Origin: Streptomyces niveus
GTDB lineage: Bacteria > Actinomycetota > Actinomycetes > Streptomycetales > Streptomycetaceae
Direction of reading: 5' to 3'
NCBI RefSeq assembly: GCF_002009175.1
Contig: NZ_CP018047.1
Coordinates: 6,997,001 to 7,061,000, forward strand
DNA: 64,000 bases
Shown: in pieces, positions 46,630 through 56,171 of the stretch
Position numbering within the stretch: position 1 is the first letter of the stretch
How the letters are laid out: every line of letters starts with the position of its first letter
The notes under the pieces: model-generated
The model's input: only the letters and a program-made list of their open reading frames with translations
Databases searched by the model: none
Told to the model about the DNA's origin: nothing
Position numbers and translations under genes: made by a program

Positions 46630-48993
46630 ATGGCATGGCGGTTGTTCAAGCTCGGACGCTGGTCGTTCCGACGCCGACGGACCGTTGCGGGAATCTGGTT
46701 CCTGCTGCTCCTCATGGTCGCCGTCGGAGCGGCGACCCTCTCGGGCAAGACGAATGACAACTTCGAGTTGTCCGGCGTCGAATCCACGCGGGCGTTCGAC
46801 CTGATCAAGGAGCGCGACCCCGGAGCCGCTCCCGAAGGCGCGACCGCACGGGTGGTGTTTCAAGCGCCGGACGGCGAGTCGCTGGCAGACCCGGCTCACA
46901 AGCAGACCGTGACCGACGCGCTCGCGGAACTGAGGACGAAGGACGTCGTGTCGATCCTCGACCCGTTCACCGGGGAGACGATCTCGGAGGACGGTCGTAC
47001 CGGCTACGCCTCGGTCGGCTACGCCCGAAGCGCCGTCGATCTGTCCCAGGGGGACCGGGACGCCCTCGAAGCCGCCCGAGACCTCGCCGCGGAAGCGGGG
47101 CTGACGGCCACCATCGGCGGAGACGTGCTTGGCGTGGAGATGGACGCCGCCCTCGCCGAACTGATCGGCGTCGCCATCGCCTTCGTGGTGCTGGCCCTCA
47201 CCTTCGGGTCGCTCCTCGCGGCCGGGATGCCCCTGCTGACCGCGCTGGTCGGCGTCGGCATCGGTATGGCCGTCATCGCCATCCTGACCGGGTTCGTCGA
47301 GCTCAGCACCACGACCCCCGCGCTCGGCACGATGCTCGGGCTGGCAGTCGGCATCGACTACGCACTGTTCATCCTGTCCCGCTACCAGGCCGAGGTACGC
47401 CAAGGCCGCCCGCTGGAGGAGGCGGCAGGCCGCGCCGTGGGCACCGCAGGCTCAGCCGTGGTCTTCGCCGGCCTCACGGTCATCATCGCCCTCGTCGGCC
47501 TCGCCGTGTGCGGCATCGGATTCCTCACCGAGATGGGCCTCGGCGGAGCGTTCACCGTCGCCATCTCCGTGCTCATCGCGCTCACCCTGCTGCCCGCAAT
47601 GCTCGGTTTCGTCGGCGCTCGCATCACCAAGGACCCTCCTCACTCCCCGAAGAAGCACACCGCGACCGACTCCACAGAGACCGGCGCCTCCGGCAACCCC
47701 GGGGAGCCACGCACCCTTGGGCGCCGCTGGGTCGAGGGCCTGGCCCGGTTCCGCTGGCCCGCGCTCGTGGCGGGGATCGCGGCCGCCATCGTGGCCGCCA
47801 TCCCCGTAGCCTCCCTGCAGCTCTCACTGCCCGGCGACAACACCAAGCCCGCGGGCAGCGACGTACGCGTCGCCTATGACCTCATCGCCGAGAACTTCGG
47901 CGCCGGAGCCAACGGGCCACTGCTCATCGTCATCGACACGAAGAAGGCCCCGAATCCGGCCGCCGCGGTCGCCACCGCCACCGCGAGCCTGCGCGAACTG
48001 GCCGCCCGGGACGACTCCCACATCGCCGGCGTCATCCCGGCCGTCACCGGCGACAGCCCGCAGGCGCAGCGTGCCTACGCGCAGCAACTCGACACCGCAC
48101 AGTTCGCGACACTCACGGTGATACCCCGCTCCGGACCGTCTCACGAGTCCACCAAGGCAGTCGTCGCAGACATCCGGGAGACGCTGTCGGGCCTGCCCGA
48201 CCGCAGCGGAGCACGCGCACTGGTCACCGGCCTCACCGCGGTCGACGTCGACATCTCCAACAAGCTGACCGAGGTATTCCCGCTCTACCTCGCGGTCGTG
48301 GTGGGACTGGCTGTCATCCTGCTCATCGCGGTGTTCCGCTCCATCTGGGTTCCGATCAAGGCCGCACTCGGCTTCTTGTTCTCCGTCGGCGTCTCCCTCG
48401 GTGCGACCATCGCGGTCTTCCAATGGGGCTGGCTCAACGAGTTCGTCGGGCTGGACACCACCAGCCCGGTGCTGTTCCTGCTGCCGATCCTGCTCACCGG
48501 CATCCTCTTCGGCCTGGCGATGGACTACGAGGTCTTCCTCGTCACCCGGATGCGAGAGGCGTACATCCTCGGCACACCAGCGCGTCAGGCGGTCATCGAA
48601 GGGTTCACCCACAGCGCCCGTGTCGTGGCCGCAGCTGCCCTCATCATGGTCGGCGTGTTCGCGGGCTTCACCCTCACCGACGACATCATCCTCAAAACCG
48701 TCGGGTTCGCCCTCGCCATCGGCGTCCTCGTCGACGCCTTCCTGGTGCGCATGCTCCTCGTTCCCGCCGCCATGTTCATCATCGGCCGGCGCATCTGGTG
48801 GATGCCCCGCGGGATGAACAGGCTCGTGCCCACCCTGGATATCGAGGGCGAGGCCCTCACCACACGCCTCGCCTCACGCACACCGACCGACCAGCGCTCC
48901 GACGCAAGATCGGCACCATCCCCCGAGAACATCGGAAACCAGCACCCCGATGCTTTGGCCACAAGGAAACCAGCAGGTCGAGAGCGTTACTGA
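46630..48993 (+). CDS. MMPL/RND-type membrane transporter
   Basis: 787 aa from the ATG at 46630. The ATG at 46624 is only 2 nt from AGGAGG, while 46630 is well spaced. Two similar halves each hold an extracytoplasmic loop and a bundle of membrane helices; the loop after helix 1 begins LSGKTNDNFELSGVES, and the pairs GIDYALFILSRY and AMDYEVFLVTRMRE carry the aspartates for proton coupling. Actinobacterial MMPL proteins export lipids or hydrophobic drugs. The tail (from about 730) is hydrophilic. Encoded 54 nt after the glucosidase gene and likely co-regulated by the TetR protein. Confidence 0.92.
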   Translation: MAWRLFKLGRWSFRRRRTVAGIWFLLLLMVAVGAATLSGKTNDNFELSGVESTRAFDLIKERDPGAAPEGATARVVFQAPDGESLADPAHKQTVTDALAELRTKDVVSILDPFTGETISEDGRTGYASVGYARSAVDLSQGDRDALEAARDLAAEAGLTATIGGDVLGVEMDAALAELIGVAIAFVVLALTFGSLLAAGMPLLTALVGVGIGMAVIAILTGFVELSTTTPALGTMLGLAVGIDYALFILSRYQAEVRQGRPLEEAAGRAVGTAGSAVVFAGLTVIIALVGLAVCGIGFLTEMGLGGAFTVAISVLIALTLLPAMLGFVGARITKDPPHSPKKHTATDSTETGASGNPGEPRTLGRRWVEGLARFRWPALVAGIAAAIVAAIPVASLQLSLPGDNTKPAGSDVRVAYDLIAENFGAGANGPLLIVIDTKKAPNPAAAVATATASLRELAARDDSHIAGVIPAVTGDSPQAQRAYAQQLDTAQFATLTVIPRSGPSHESTKAVVADIRETLSGLPDRSGARALVTGLTAVDVDISNKLTEVFPLYLAVVVGLAVILLIAVFRSIWVPIKAALGFLFSVGVSLGATIAVFQWGWLNEFVGLDTTSPVLFLLPILLTGILFGLAMDYEVFLVTRMREAYILGTPARQAVIEGFTHSARVVAAAALIMVGVFAGFTLTDDIILKTVGFALAIGVLVDAFLVRMLLVPAAMFIIGRRIWWMPRGMNRLVPTLDIEGEALTTRLASRTPTDQRSDARSAPSPENIGNQHPDALATRKPAGRERY

Positions 48994-49138
48994 GGTTCTC
49001 GGGACGTCGATTACCGGGGAGAAATCGTGCCGCCCGCAGATTGGCGAACCGGGCACGCTCGTTGGCGTCCGGGTTAGCCGCTGAGAGCGGCGGTCACTGC
49101 GGACGGGCCGGGGAAGTCGTCGGGCAACGCCCCGCGCC

Positions 49139-49414
49139 GAGGGAGCGAAACCCTGGCAATGGGCGGCGGCCCCGAAGGACGGCTTCCACGTGCTGCGGCA
49201 CTCCTGTGCCTCGTTCATGCCGGAAGCCGGAGAGTCGGTCGTGACCTTGGCGCGGTGGCTCGGGCACTCCTCGCCCGCGATCACCCTCGGTTACTATGCT
49301 CACTTCATGCCGGAGGCAGGAAGCAAGGGGCGCACCGCCATCGACGGACTGCTCGGGAAGCGGGGAGATCGGCAGGCCGGCCGAAGCTCCCCACATTCTC
49401 CCCAGGCCCGTTGA
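49139..49414 (+). pseudogene. C-terminal remnant of a tyrosine recombinase (phage/ICE integrase)
   Basis: The frame reads KDGFHVLRHSCASF, then LARWLGHSSPAITLGYYAHF, carrying the HxxR, the GH and the final tyrosine of the integrase catalytic domain. It continues EAGSKGRTAIDGLLG to a stop at 49414. The N-terminal two thirds, including the first catalytic Arg, are missing; upstream the frame runs into unrelated sequence. It is a scar of an excised or decayed element. The gap 48994-49138 holds nothing I recognise. Confidence 0.75.
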
Positions 49415-49490
49415 CGGGTGAGTCCCGCTGCTACGCCCTCCAAAGGTGGCCGTGGATTGCAAGGTTGAAGAGATGGGCGGCCTGGGAAAA

Positions 49491-50342
49491 ATGCTGAAAG
49501 AGGTCACTGCGACCCGCTATGTCACGCCCTTGCGTGAGGGTGGCTCGCTCCCCGGCATCGTCGAGGCCGACGATCTCGGGACGTACGTCATGAAGTTCAC
49601 CGGCGCGGGGCAGGGCCGTAAGACGCTCGTCGCGGAGGTCATCTGCGGGCAGTTGGGGCGCCGGCTCGGGCTGCGGGTGCCGGAGCTGGTGACGATGCAG
49701 CTCGACCCCGTCATCGGACTCGGGGAGCCCGACCAGGAGGTGCAGGAGCTGCTCAAGGCGAGCGGCGGGCTGAACCTCGGGATGGACTTCCTGCCCGGAT
49801 CGCTGGGCTTCGACCCGCTCGCCTACGAGGTGGGTCCGGCCGAGGCCGGGCGGATCGTCTGGTTCGACGCGCTCATCAACAACGTCGACCGGTCCTGGCG
49901 CAACCCCAACATGCTCGTCTGGCACGGCGATCTGTGGCTCATCGACCACGGCGCCACCATGATCTGGCAGCACAACTGGCCGGGCGCCCAGGCTTCGGCG
50001 GCCAAGCCGTACGACGCGTCCGACCATGTCCTCGCACCCTTCCGCCCCGACATCGCCTCGGCCGCCCGGGAACTCGCGCCGCTGGTCACCGAGGAGCTGC
50101 TGACCGAGGTCGCGGCCGAGGTGCCGGACGAATGGCTCGTGGACGAGCCCGGGTTCGACTCCACCGACGCCCTGCGCCGCGCCTACGTGGCGGCCCTGCT
50201 GCCGCGCGCCGCGACCATCCATGAACGCCTCACGTTCGACACGCCCGTCAAGGAGCGCCCCTCGCAGGCCCCCGGCTGGCTGACCGAACACCTGGCCCCC
50301 TGGCCGCACCCCACGAAGCAGAGCGGAGGAGAGGGCCGGTGA
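49491..50342 (+). CDS. HipA-like kinase-family protein
   Basis: 283 aa from the ATG at 49491, which gives MLKEVTATRYVTPLREGG, the usual start of this actinobacterial family; the open frame begins earlier without homology. HipA-type segments include VMKFTGAGQG (nucleotide loop with Lys), WFDALINNVDRSWRNPN (catalytic Asp and Asn) and WLIDHGATM (metal Asp). It overlaps the DUF3037 gene by 4 nt; this two-gene pair is common in Streptomyces. It is not a clear toxin, as no HipB partner is present. Role unknown. Confidence 0.88.
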   Translation: MLKEVTATRYVTPLREGGSLPGIVEADDLGTYVMKFTGAGQGRKTLVAEVICGQLGRRLGLRVPELVTMQLDPVIGLGEPDQEVQELLKASGGLNLGMDFLPGSLGFDPLAYEVGPAEAGRIVWFDALINNVDRSWRNPNMLVWHGDLWLIDHGATMIWQHNWPGAQASAAKPYDASDHVLAPFRPDIASAARELAPLVTEELLTEVAAEVPDEWLVDEPGFDSTDALRRAYVAALLPRAATIHERLTFDTPVKERPSQAPGWLTEHLAPWPHPTKQSGGEGR

Positions 50343-50722
50343 ACGGACGCGTTGTGTTCGAGTACGCGCCGCTGCGTGTGGTGCCGAGGGTCGAGCGCGG
50401 TGAGTTCATCAACGCGGGCGTGCTGGTCTACTGCCGCGCCAGGTCGTTCGTGGCCGCCCGTACGCATCTGGACGTGGCCCGGCTGGGCGCGCTGGCGCCG
50501 GACGCCGACGTGGCGGGGGTACGGGCCGCGCTGCGCGCCGTCGAGGGCGTCTGCGCGGGCGGCGACCCCGCCGGGCAGGCGGCGCACGACGACGCGGGCA
50601 GGCGCTTCCGCTGGCTGATCGCGCCACGCTCGACGGTCGTCCAGCCCGGTCCCGTACACACGGGGCTGACGCTCGATCCGGCGGCCGAGGTCGAGCGGCT
50701 GCTCGACCTGCTGGTGCGGTAG
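50339..50722 (+). CDS. DUF3037 family protein
   Basis: 127 aa with a GTG start inside the stop of the HipA-like gene (4-nt overlap), so translation is coupled. The N-terminal FEYAPLRVVPRVERGEFINAG is the family signature, and the rest (FRWLIAPRSTVVQPGPVH) fits. Function is unknown; it co-occurs with the HipA-like kinase. Confidence 0.9.
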   Translation: MNGRVVFEYAPLRVVPRVERGEFINAGVLVYCRARSFVAARTHLDVARLGALAPDADVAGVRAALRAVEGVCAGGDPAGQAAHDDAGRRFRWLIAPRSTVVQPGPVHTGLTLDPAAEVERLLDLLVR

Positions 50723-50733
50723 GTGCCGGGGGC

Positions 50734-50797
50734 GGGCGGCCGAACGTATGTCACACCGCGGACGCACGTTCGCGGTGTGACATACGTTCGGCCGCCC
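50734..50797. terminator. Strong 27-bp hairpin terminator
   Basis: Arms 50734-50760 and 50771-50797 are perfectly complementary around a 10-nt loop, 12 nt after the DUF3037 stop. It isolates the HipA/DUF3037 pair from the SDR operon that follows. Confidence 0.8.
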
Positions 50798-50908
50798 CGT
50801 GGGCCGTTGACACCGGGTGCCAGGGCTTCTAGCGTCACGGCAGCTGAATACTAAGCGGTCGCTCAGCAGTCGTGCCGGCGCCGCGATCCAAGGGCGAGGA
50901 GAAGCAGC

Positions 50909-51670
50909 ATGTCCACCACCGAGCAGCGTGTCGCCGTCGTGACCGGGGCGGCGCGGGGCATTGGCGCCGCGAGCGCGGTACGTCTGGCCGCCGAGGGCCG
51001 GGCCGTCGCCGTACTCGACCTGGACGAGGCGGCCTGCGCGGAGACCGTCGGCACGATCACCGCCGCGGGCGGCAAGGCCCTCGCCGTCGGCTGCGACGTC
51101 TCCGACGCCGCCCAGGTGGAGGCCGCCGTCGCGCGCGTCGCCGCCGAACTGGGCGCGCCCACCGTCCTCGTCAACAACGCGGGGGTGCTCCGCGACAACC
51201 TCCTCTTCAAGATGAGCGAGTCCGACTGGGACACGGTCATGAACGTGCACCTCAAGGGTGCTTTCCTGATGGCGCGCGCCTGTCAGCGGCACATGGTGGA
51301 CGCCTCGTTCGGCCGGATCGTCAACCTGTCGTCCAGCTCGGCGCTCGGTAACCGCGGCCAGGCCAACTACGCCGCGGTCAAGGCCGGACTCCAGGGCTTC
51401 ACCAAGACCCTGGCCAAGGAGCTCGGCAAGTTCGGCGTCACCGCCAACGCGGTGGCCCCCGGATTCATCGTCACCGACATGACCGCCCAGACCGCCGCCC
51501 GTGTCGGCATGGGCTTCGAGGAGTTCCAGGCGGCCGCCGCCACCCAGATCCCGGTCCAGCGGGTCGGCGTTCCCGACGACATCGCGAACGCGATCGCCTT
51601 CTTCACGGGCGAGAACGCCGGATTCGTCTCCGGCCAGGTCCTGTACGTCGCCGGCGGACCCCTCAACTGA
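50909..51670 (+). CDS. SDR-family 3-oxoacyl-[ACP] reductase-like enzyme (FabG type)
   Basis: 253 aa classical SDR. The cofactor site is TGAARGIGAAS, with NNAG in LVNNAG, catalytic Ser in LSSSSALGN, YAAVK as YxxxK, and PG-FIVTDMT after it. Upstream, AAGCGGTCGCTCAG (about 50859-50872) resembles sites bound by TetR-type regulators of fatty-acid genes. A second SDR gene follows 17 nt downstream, so both likely act in one lipid- or acyl-CoA-related route. AAGGGCGAGGAG precedes the start. Confidence 0.9.
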   Translation: MSTTEQRVAVVTGAARGIGAASAVRLAAEGRAVAVLDLDEAACAETVGTITAAGGKALAVGCDVSDAAQVEAAVARVAAELGAPTVLVNNAGVLRDNLLFKMSESDWDTVMNVHLKGAFLMARACQRHMVDASFGRIVNLSSSSALGNRGQANYAAVKAGLQGFTKTLAKELGKFGVTANAVAPGFIVTDMTAQTAARVGMGFEEFQAAAATQIPVQRVGVPDDIANAIAFFTGENAGFVSGQVLYVAGGPLN

Positions 51671-51687
51671 ACCGGAGAGTGACGGAC

Positions 51688-52464
51688 ATGACGCAGCAGC
51701 CGAACGACAGCGGCCGGCCCGACAGCGGCAAGGTCGCACTGATCACGGGCGCCAGCCGCGGCATCGGATACGGCATCGCCGAGGCGCTCGTCGCCCGCGG
51801 CGACCGGGTGTGCATCACCGGACGGGGCGAGGACGCCCTCAAGGAGGCCGTGGAGCGGCTGGGCGCGGACCGGGTGATCGGCTTTCCCGGCAAGGCCCAC
51901 GACGAGGCACACCAGGCCGCCGCGGTCGACCGCACCATGGAGGCGTTCGGCCGCGTCGACTATCTGGTGAACAACGCGGGGACGAATCCCGTGTTCGGCC
52001 CCATGGCCGATCTGGATCTGGGTGTGGCGCGCAAGGTCTACGAGACCAACGTCATCTCGGCCCTCGGCTTCGCCCAGCTGACGTGGCGCGCCTGGCAGAA
52101 GGACCACGGCGGTGCGATCGTGAACATCGCGTCGATCGCCGGGGTGTCTGCCTCGCCGTTCATCGGGGCGTACGGGATGAGCAAGGCGGCGATGGTCAAT
52201 CTGACCCTCCAGCTCGCCCACGAGTTCGCGCCCGGCGTGCGCGTCAACGCCATCGCGCCCGCGGTGATCAAGACCAGGTTCGCGCAGGCGATCTACGAGG
52301 GCCGGGAGGCGGAGGCCGCGGCGTCCTATCCGCTGGGGCGCCTCGGTGTTCCGGAGGACGTCGGCGGCGCCGCGGCCTTCCTCACCTCCGACCAGTCGGA
52401 CTGGATCACCGGCCAGACGCTGGCCGTCGACGGCGGAATTTTCCTCAATGCCGGCGTGCACTGA
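51688..52464 (+). CDS. SDR-family oxidoreductase
   Basis: 258 aa from the ATG at 51688, with GGAGAG 9 nt upstream; a GTG at 51679 is too close to that site. Motifs: TGASRGIGYGI, VNNAGTN, IASIAGVSAS, YGMSK and a C-terminal VDGGIFLNAG. It is co-transcribed with the preceding reductase. Substrate cannot be read from the sequence. Confidence 0.9.
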   Translation: MTQQPNDSGRPDSGKVALITGASRGIGYGIAEALVARGDRVCITGRGEDALKEAVERLGADRVIGFPGKAHDEAHQAAAVDRTMEAFGRVDYLVNNAGTNPVFGPMADLDLGVARKVYETNVISALGFAQLTWRAWQKDHGGAIVNIASIAGVSASPFIGAYGMSKAAMVNLTLQLAHEFAPGVRVNAIAPAVIKTRFAQAIYEGREAEAAASYPLGRLGVPEDVGGAAAFLTSDQSDWITGQTLAVDGGIFLNAGVH

Positions 52465-52491
52465 CATGTTTTGTCAGTAAATGCTTCAAGT

Positions 52492-52525
52492 GCCCCATCG
52501 GACCTGCATATTGAACCGATGGGGC
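52492..52525 (+). terminator. Hairpin after the SDR pair
   Basis: Arms GCCCCATCGG (52492-52501) and CCGATGGGGC (52516-52525) with a 14-nt loop, 27 nt after the SDR stop and before the lipoprotein gene. No T run follows. Confidence 0.5.
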
Positions 52526-52571
52526 GCTGCGGTATGGTCGGCCGACTCGTGGCTGAACAAGGAGCGTGCAC

Positions 52572-54152
52572 GTGTTCAACCGGACCAGTCTGCAGGCGGC
52601 TGCAGCCCTCGCGTCCATATCCCTGCTGGCCGGGTGTGGCCTGTTCTCGTCGGACAGCGCCGGAGGGGATCAGAAGATCACGGTCGGTACGACCAGTGAG
52701 CCGAGCACGCTCGACCCGGCAGCCGCGTGGGACAACTCGTGGGAGCTGTACCGGAACGTCTTCCAGACCCTGGTCGCGTTCCCCACCGGCAGCACGACCC
52801 CACAGCCCGACGCCGCCGACAACTGCAAATTCACGGACTCGACCAACAAGGTCTACCGCTGCACGCTCCGCGAGGGGCTGACGTTCTCCAACGGCCACGA
52901 GCTCGACGCCGACGCCGTCAAGCACTCCTTCGACCGCATCGTCAAGATCGACGTGAACGGTGGTCCCAACGGACTCCTCGCGTCGCTCGACGATGTCACC
53001 TCCGACGGCGAGCTGACCGTCACGTTCAACCTGAACAAGCCGGACGCCACGTTCCCGTTCGTGCTCGCCGCCCCGGCGATGTCCATCGTCGACCCGGCGG
53101 AGTACCCGGCCGACAAGCTCCGCGAAGACGGCAAGCTGACCGGTTCCGGCCCCTACACACTTGAGTCGTACACGGTCGGCAGCAACGCCGAACTGGCACA
53201 GAACGCCAGCTACAAGGGCTTCGCCGACCGTAAGAACAAGGCCGTCACGATCCAGTACTTCCAGGACTCCGACAAACTGTTCGGAGCCCTCAAGAAGAAG
53301 GAGATCGACGTCATCTACCGAGGCCTGACCTCGGAGGAAGTCGTCGAACTCGAACAGAAGAAGGAAGAGAACGACCACCTTCAGCTGGTCGAGACGGTCG
53401 GCGCCGACATCCGTTACCTGGTGTTCAACCCCAAGGACGAGTCGGCCGCGAAGCTGCCCGTACGGCAGGCGGTGGCCCAGGTGGTCGACCGTGACGCGCT
53501 GGTGGCAAAGGTCTACCAGGGCACGGCCGAGCCGCTGTACTCCATGGTCCCCAAGGGCATCTCGGGGCACGCCACGAGCTTCTTCGACGAGTACGGCGAC
53601 CCGGACGTCGGCAAGGCGCGGACGATCCTCCAGGACGCCGGCATCGAGACGCCCGTACCGCTGACGTTCTGGTTCACGACCGACCGTTACGGCTCCGGCA
53701 CGGTGGCCGAGTTCGCGGAGCTCAAGCGCCAGCTCGAAGCGTCCGGCCTCTTCAAGATCACGCTGAAGAGCAAGCCTTGGAAAGACTTCCAGGCGGGCTT
53801 CCAGAGGGGCGAGTACCCGGTCTTCGGCCGTGGCTGGTTCCCCGACTTCCCGGACCCCGACAACTTCGTGGCTCCCTTCGTCGGCAAGAACAACGCCCTC
53901 AGCACGCCCTACGAGAGCCCCGAGATCACCACGGAGCTGCTGCCGCAGTCGCGGCGCGAGAGCGACCGGGGCGCGGTCATCGAGCAGTTCGAGCGCGCCC
54001 AGGAGATCTTCGTCGACGATGTCCGGCTGCTGCCGCTGTGGCAGGGCAAGCTCTACGTCGCGGCCTCGCAGGAGATCAGCGGCGGCGAGCGGGCGCTCGA
54101 CCCGCAGACGGTCATGCAGCTGTGGGAGTTCAGCCGCAAGGCCAGCTGGTAG
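52572..54152 (+). CDS. ABC transporter substrate-binding lipoprotein (family 5, oligopeptide type)
   Basis: 526 aa. The GTG at 52572 has AAGGAG 7 nt upstream; the GTG at 52566 is too close to it. The signal peptide ends in a lipobox, LLAGC, followed by GLFSSDS. SBP family 5 features: GTTSEPSTLDPA, LREGLTFSNGHELDADAVKHSFDR, and the late FPDPDNFVAPF. It binds peptides or related ligands outside the membrane. No permease or ATPase gene adjoins it, so it either works with a distant system or has a signalling role. Confidence 0.92.
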   Translation: MFNRTSLQAAAALASISLLAGCGLFSSDSAGGDQKITVGTTSEPSTLDPAAAWDNSWELYRNVFQTLVAFPTGSTTPQPDAADNCKFTDSTNKVYRCTLREGLTFSNGHELDADAVKHSFDRIVKIDVNGGPNGLLASLDDVTSDGELTVTFNLNKPDATFPFVLAAPAMSIVDPAEYPADKLREDGKLTGSGPYTLESYTVGSNAELAQNASYKGFADRKNKAVTIQYFQDSDKLFGALKKKEIDVIYRGLTSEEVVELEQKKEENDHLQLVETVGADIRYLVFNPKDESAAKLPVRQAVAQVVDRDALVAKVYQGTAEPLYSMVPKGISGHATSFFDEYGDPDVGKARTILQDAGIETPVPLTFWFTTDRYGSGTVAEFAELKRQLEASGLFKITLKSKPWKDFQAGFQRGEYPVFGRGWFPDFPDPDNFVAPFVGKNNALSTPYESPEITTELLPQSRRESDRGAVIEQFERAQEIFVDDVRLLPLWQGKLYVAASQEISGGERALDPQTVMQLWEFSRKASW

Positions 54153-54229
54153 TCGCGCGGCGGCGATTGTCAGTGGTCACCGGTAGGTTCAGCGGTGGAC
54201 CAACTGATCGCTTACCGGAGGTTGTTGAC

Positions 54230-54913
54230 GTGACCGACACCGACATGCTGCCCGAATCCTGGCGCGGCGTCCTCGGCGAGGAACTGCAGAAGCCCTACTT
54301 CAAGGAGCTCACCGAGTTCGTCGAGGAAGAGCGGTCGAAGGGGCCGGTCTACCCTCCGCGCGACGAGGTGTTCGCCGCGCTGGACGCCACGCCGTACGAC
54401 CAGGTGAAGGTCCTGGTCCTCGGCCAGGATCCGTACCACGGCGAGGGGCAGGGCCACGGTCTCTGCTTCTCGGTGCGGCCCGGGGTGCGCACGCCTCCCT
54501 CCTTGCGGAACATCTACAAGGAGATGAAGGAGGAGCTGGGCCACCCGGTTCCGGACAACGGATATCTGATGCCGTGGGCCGAGCAGGGCGTGCTGCTGCT
54601 CAACGCCGTTCTCACGGTGCGGGCCGGCGAGGCCAACTCGCACAAGGGCAAGGGCTGGGAGAAGGTGACGGACGCGGTGATCCGCGCCGTCGACGCCCGC
54701 CCGGATCCGGCGGTCTTCGTGCTCTGGGGTGCCTACGCGCAGAAGAAGCTGCCGCTGATCGACGAGAGCCGGCACGTGGTGGTGAAGGGCGCGCATCCGT
54801 CGCCGCTGTCGGCGAAGAAGTTCCTCGGCTCGCGTCCGTTCACGCAGATCAACGAGGCGATCGCGGCGCAGGGCCACAAGGCGATCGACTGGCACATCCC
54901 CGACCTGGGCTGA
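54230..54913 (+). CDS. ung: Uracil-DNA glycosylase
   Basis: 227 aa, GTG start with GGAGG 8 nt upstream. Family 1 UNG motifs are complete: LGQDPYHGEGQGHGL with the catalytic Asp, LLLNAVLTV, and GAHPSPLSAKKF with the catalytic His. It removes uracil from DNA at the first step of base-excision repair. A housekeeping gene that places this side of the window in core chromosome. Confidence 0.96.
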   Translation: MTDTDMLPESWRGVLGEELQKPYFKELTEFVEEERSKGPVYPPRDEVFAALDATPYDQVKVLVLGQDPYHGEGQGHGLCFSVRPGVRTPPSLRNIYKEMKEELGHPVPDNGYLMPWAEQGVLLLNAVLTVRAGEANSHKGKGWEKVTDAVIRAVDARPDPAVFVLWGAYAQKKLPLIDESRHVVVKGAHPSPLSAKKFLGSRPFTQINEAIAAQGHKAIDWHIPDLG

Positions 54914-55069
54914 CCCGGTCCCCGCCGCCCGCGCCGCGCGCCGGCGCGGCCCGTGCGGGCACCTGCCCGGCGGTCCGTGCCGAGCGGGTGAGCCTGTGCG
55001 GGATTGCCGGTTCCTGCGGTTAGCGTCGGGCGGACGGGATCGACCGGACGGGCGCGGGAGGCGGCGGCG

Positions 55070-55528
55070 ATGGGGCAGCGCGAAGTGGCGGAGGACGGCG
55101 TCCTGACCAGGATCGGGCAGGCGGTCATGCTGCTGCACGGCGGTGACCGCGAGGAGGCGCGCAACCGGTTCGGCGAGCTGTGGACCGAGATCGGCGAGTC
55201 CGGCGATCCGCTCCACCGCTGCACGCTCGCGCACTACATGGCGGACACACAGGACGACCCCTGTGACGAACTGGCCTGGGACCTGCGCGCGCTGACCGCC
55301 GCGGAGGGACCGGCCCCGGCGCGCGCCTCGCCGGCGGTGCGGGCGTTCTACCCCTCTCTCCATCTCAACCTGGCCGCCGACTACGTGAAACTCCGGCGCC
55401 CGGACGCGGCGCGGCTCCATCTCTCCCGGGCACGCGCGGCCGTGAACGCGCTCGGAGACGACGGGCACGGCAACGACGGCGTGCGGACCGCGATCGGGCG
55501 GCTGGAGCGGGATCTGCTGGACGAGTAG
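55070..55528 (+). CDS. Small TPR-like helical protein, function unknown
   Basis: 152 aa from the ATG at 55070 (GGGAGG upstream). Helical repeat character: RIGQAVMLLHGGDREEARNRF, then HRCTLAHYMADTQDDP and YPSLHLNLAADYVKLRRPDAARLHL. This matches a family of short tetratricopeptide-like proteins common in Streptomyces. No catalytic motif. Role unknown. Confidence 0.8.
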   Translation: MGQREVAEDGVLTRIGQAVMLLHGGDREEARNRFGELWTEIGESGDPLHRCTLAHYMADTQDDPCDELAWDLRALTAAEGPAPARASPAVRAFYPSLHLNLAADYVKLRRPDAARLHLSRARAAVNALGDDGHGNDGVRTAIGRLERDLLDE

Positions 55529-55568
55529 GGCGGGGACCGGCGGCCAGGTGGCGGGGTCGGGGCCGGGG

Positions 55569-56003
55569 TCAGCCGCCGTACATCTCCTCGCAGAGGCGGC
55601 TCTGCGGGCTGTCCGGCGCCCAGCCCCCGTACCGGCCGCCGAGCGCGCACAGCCCGGCGGCCGTGTCCGGCACGTCCGGCACCTTCGGCGGGGCCACCGG
55701 GGCGGGCGCGGGGCGCGGCGCTGGCGGACGTACGGGCCGCTCGGCCGGCACCGGGGGTGGTACGGCGTCCGCGACGGCCCGCCGCTTCGCGGGGGCGCGG
55801 GTGGGCGGGGCCGCGGCCTCCAGGACCTCGCGGGCGGGCGGCTGCGCGATCCGCGGCTCGGCCGGGCTTCGCGGCGGGGCCGCCCGTACGGACCCGACAC
55901 CCGCGCCCGCGCCCGCGCCCGGCTCCACCGCCACACAGGCCGGGATCCCACCGACGGCCACACCGAGCAGGAGCACCGCTGTCGTTCTCGTTCGCCGCGT
56001 CAC
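55569..56003 (-). CDS. Ala/Pro-rich secreted or lipoprotein-like small protein
   Basis: 144 aa from a GTG at 56003. A short basic start and hydrophobic stretch TTAVLLLGVAVGGIPAC form a signal peptide; the C in IPAC may be lipidated, although the lipobox is not ideal. The middle is very rich in Ala, Pro and Arg. A conserved-looking tail, LCALGGRYGGW then PQSRLCEEMYG, holds two cysteines that could pair. The frame remains open far upstream over the opposite gene, but that part is shadow. Function unknown. Confidence 0.65.
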   Translation of the reverse strand: MTRRTRTTAVLLLGVAVGGIPACVAVEPGAGAGAGVGSVRAAPPRSPAEPRIAQPPAREVLEAAAPPTRAPAKRRAVADAVPPPVPAERPVRPPAPRPAPAPVAPPKVPDVPDTAAGLCALGGRYGGWAPDSPQSRLCEEMYGG

Positions 56004-56171
56004 CCGGTCAACTCTGACGGCCGGGCGCCCCGTCGGGGCCGTAACGGCGAGGCGATACCCGCACGGGTGACGCCGCGCCCCCGGCCGACGCCACCCGCGG
56101 CGCCCGTATGCTGCACGGAAGCGCTCCGGCGCGTGAGACAGGACCGGCGGCGAGGCAACAGGGAGACGCAC

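Noticed and set aside
54914..54960. GC-rich palindromic stretch after ung
   Set aside because: Several competing short pairings in very GC-rich sequence and no single clear stem, so not called a terminator.
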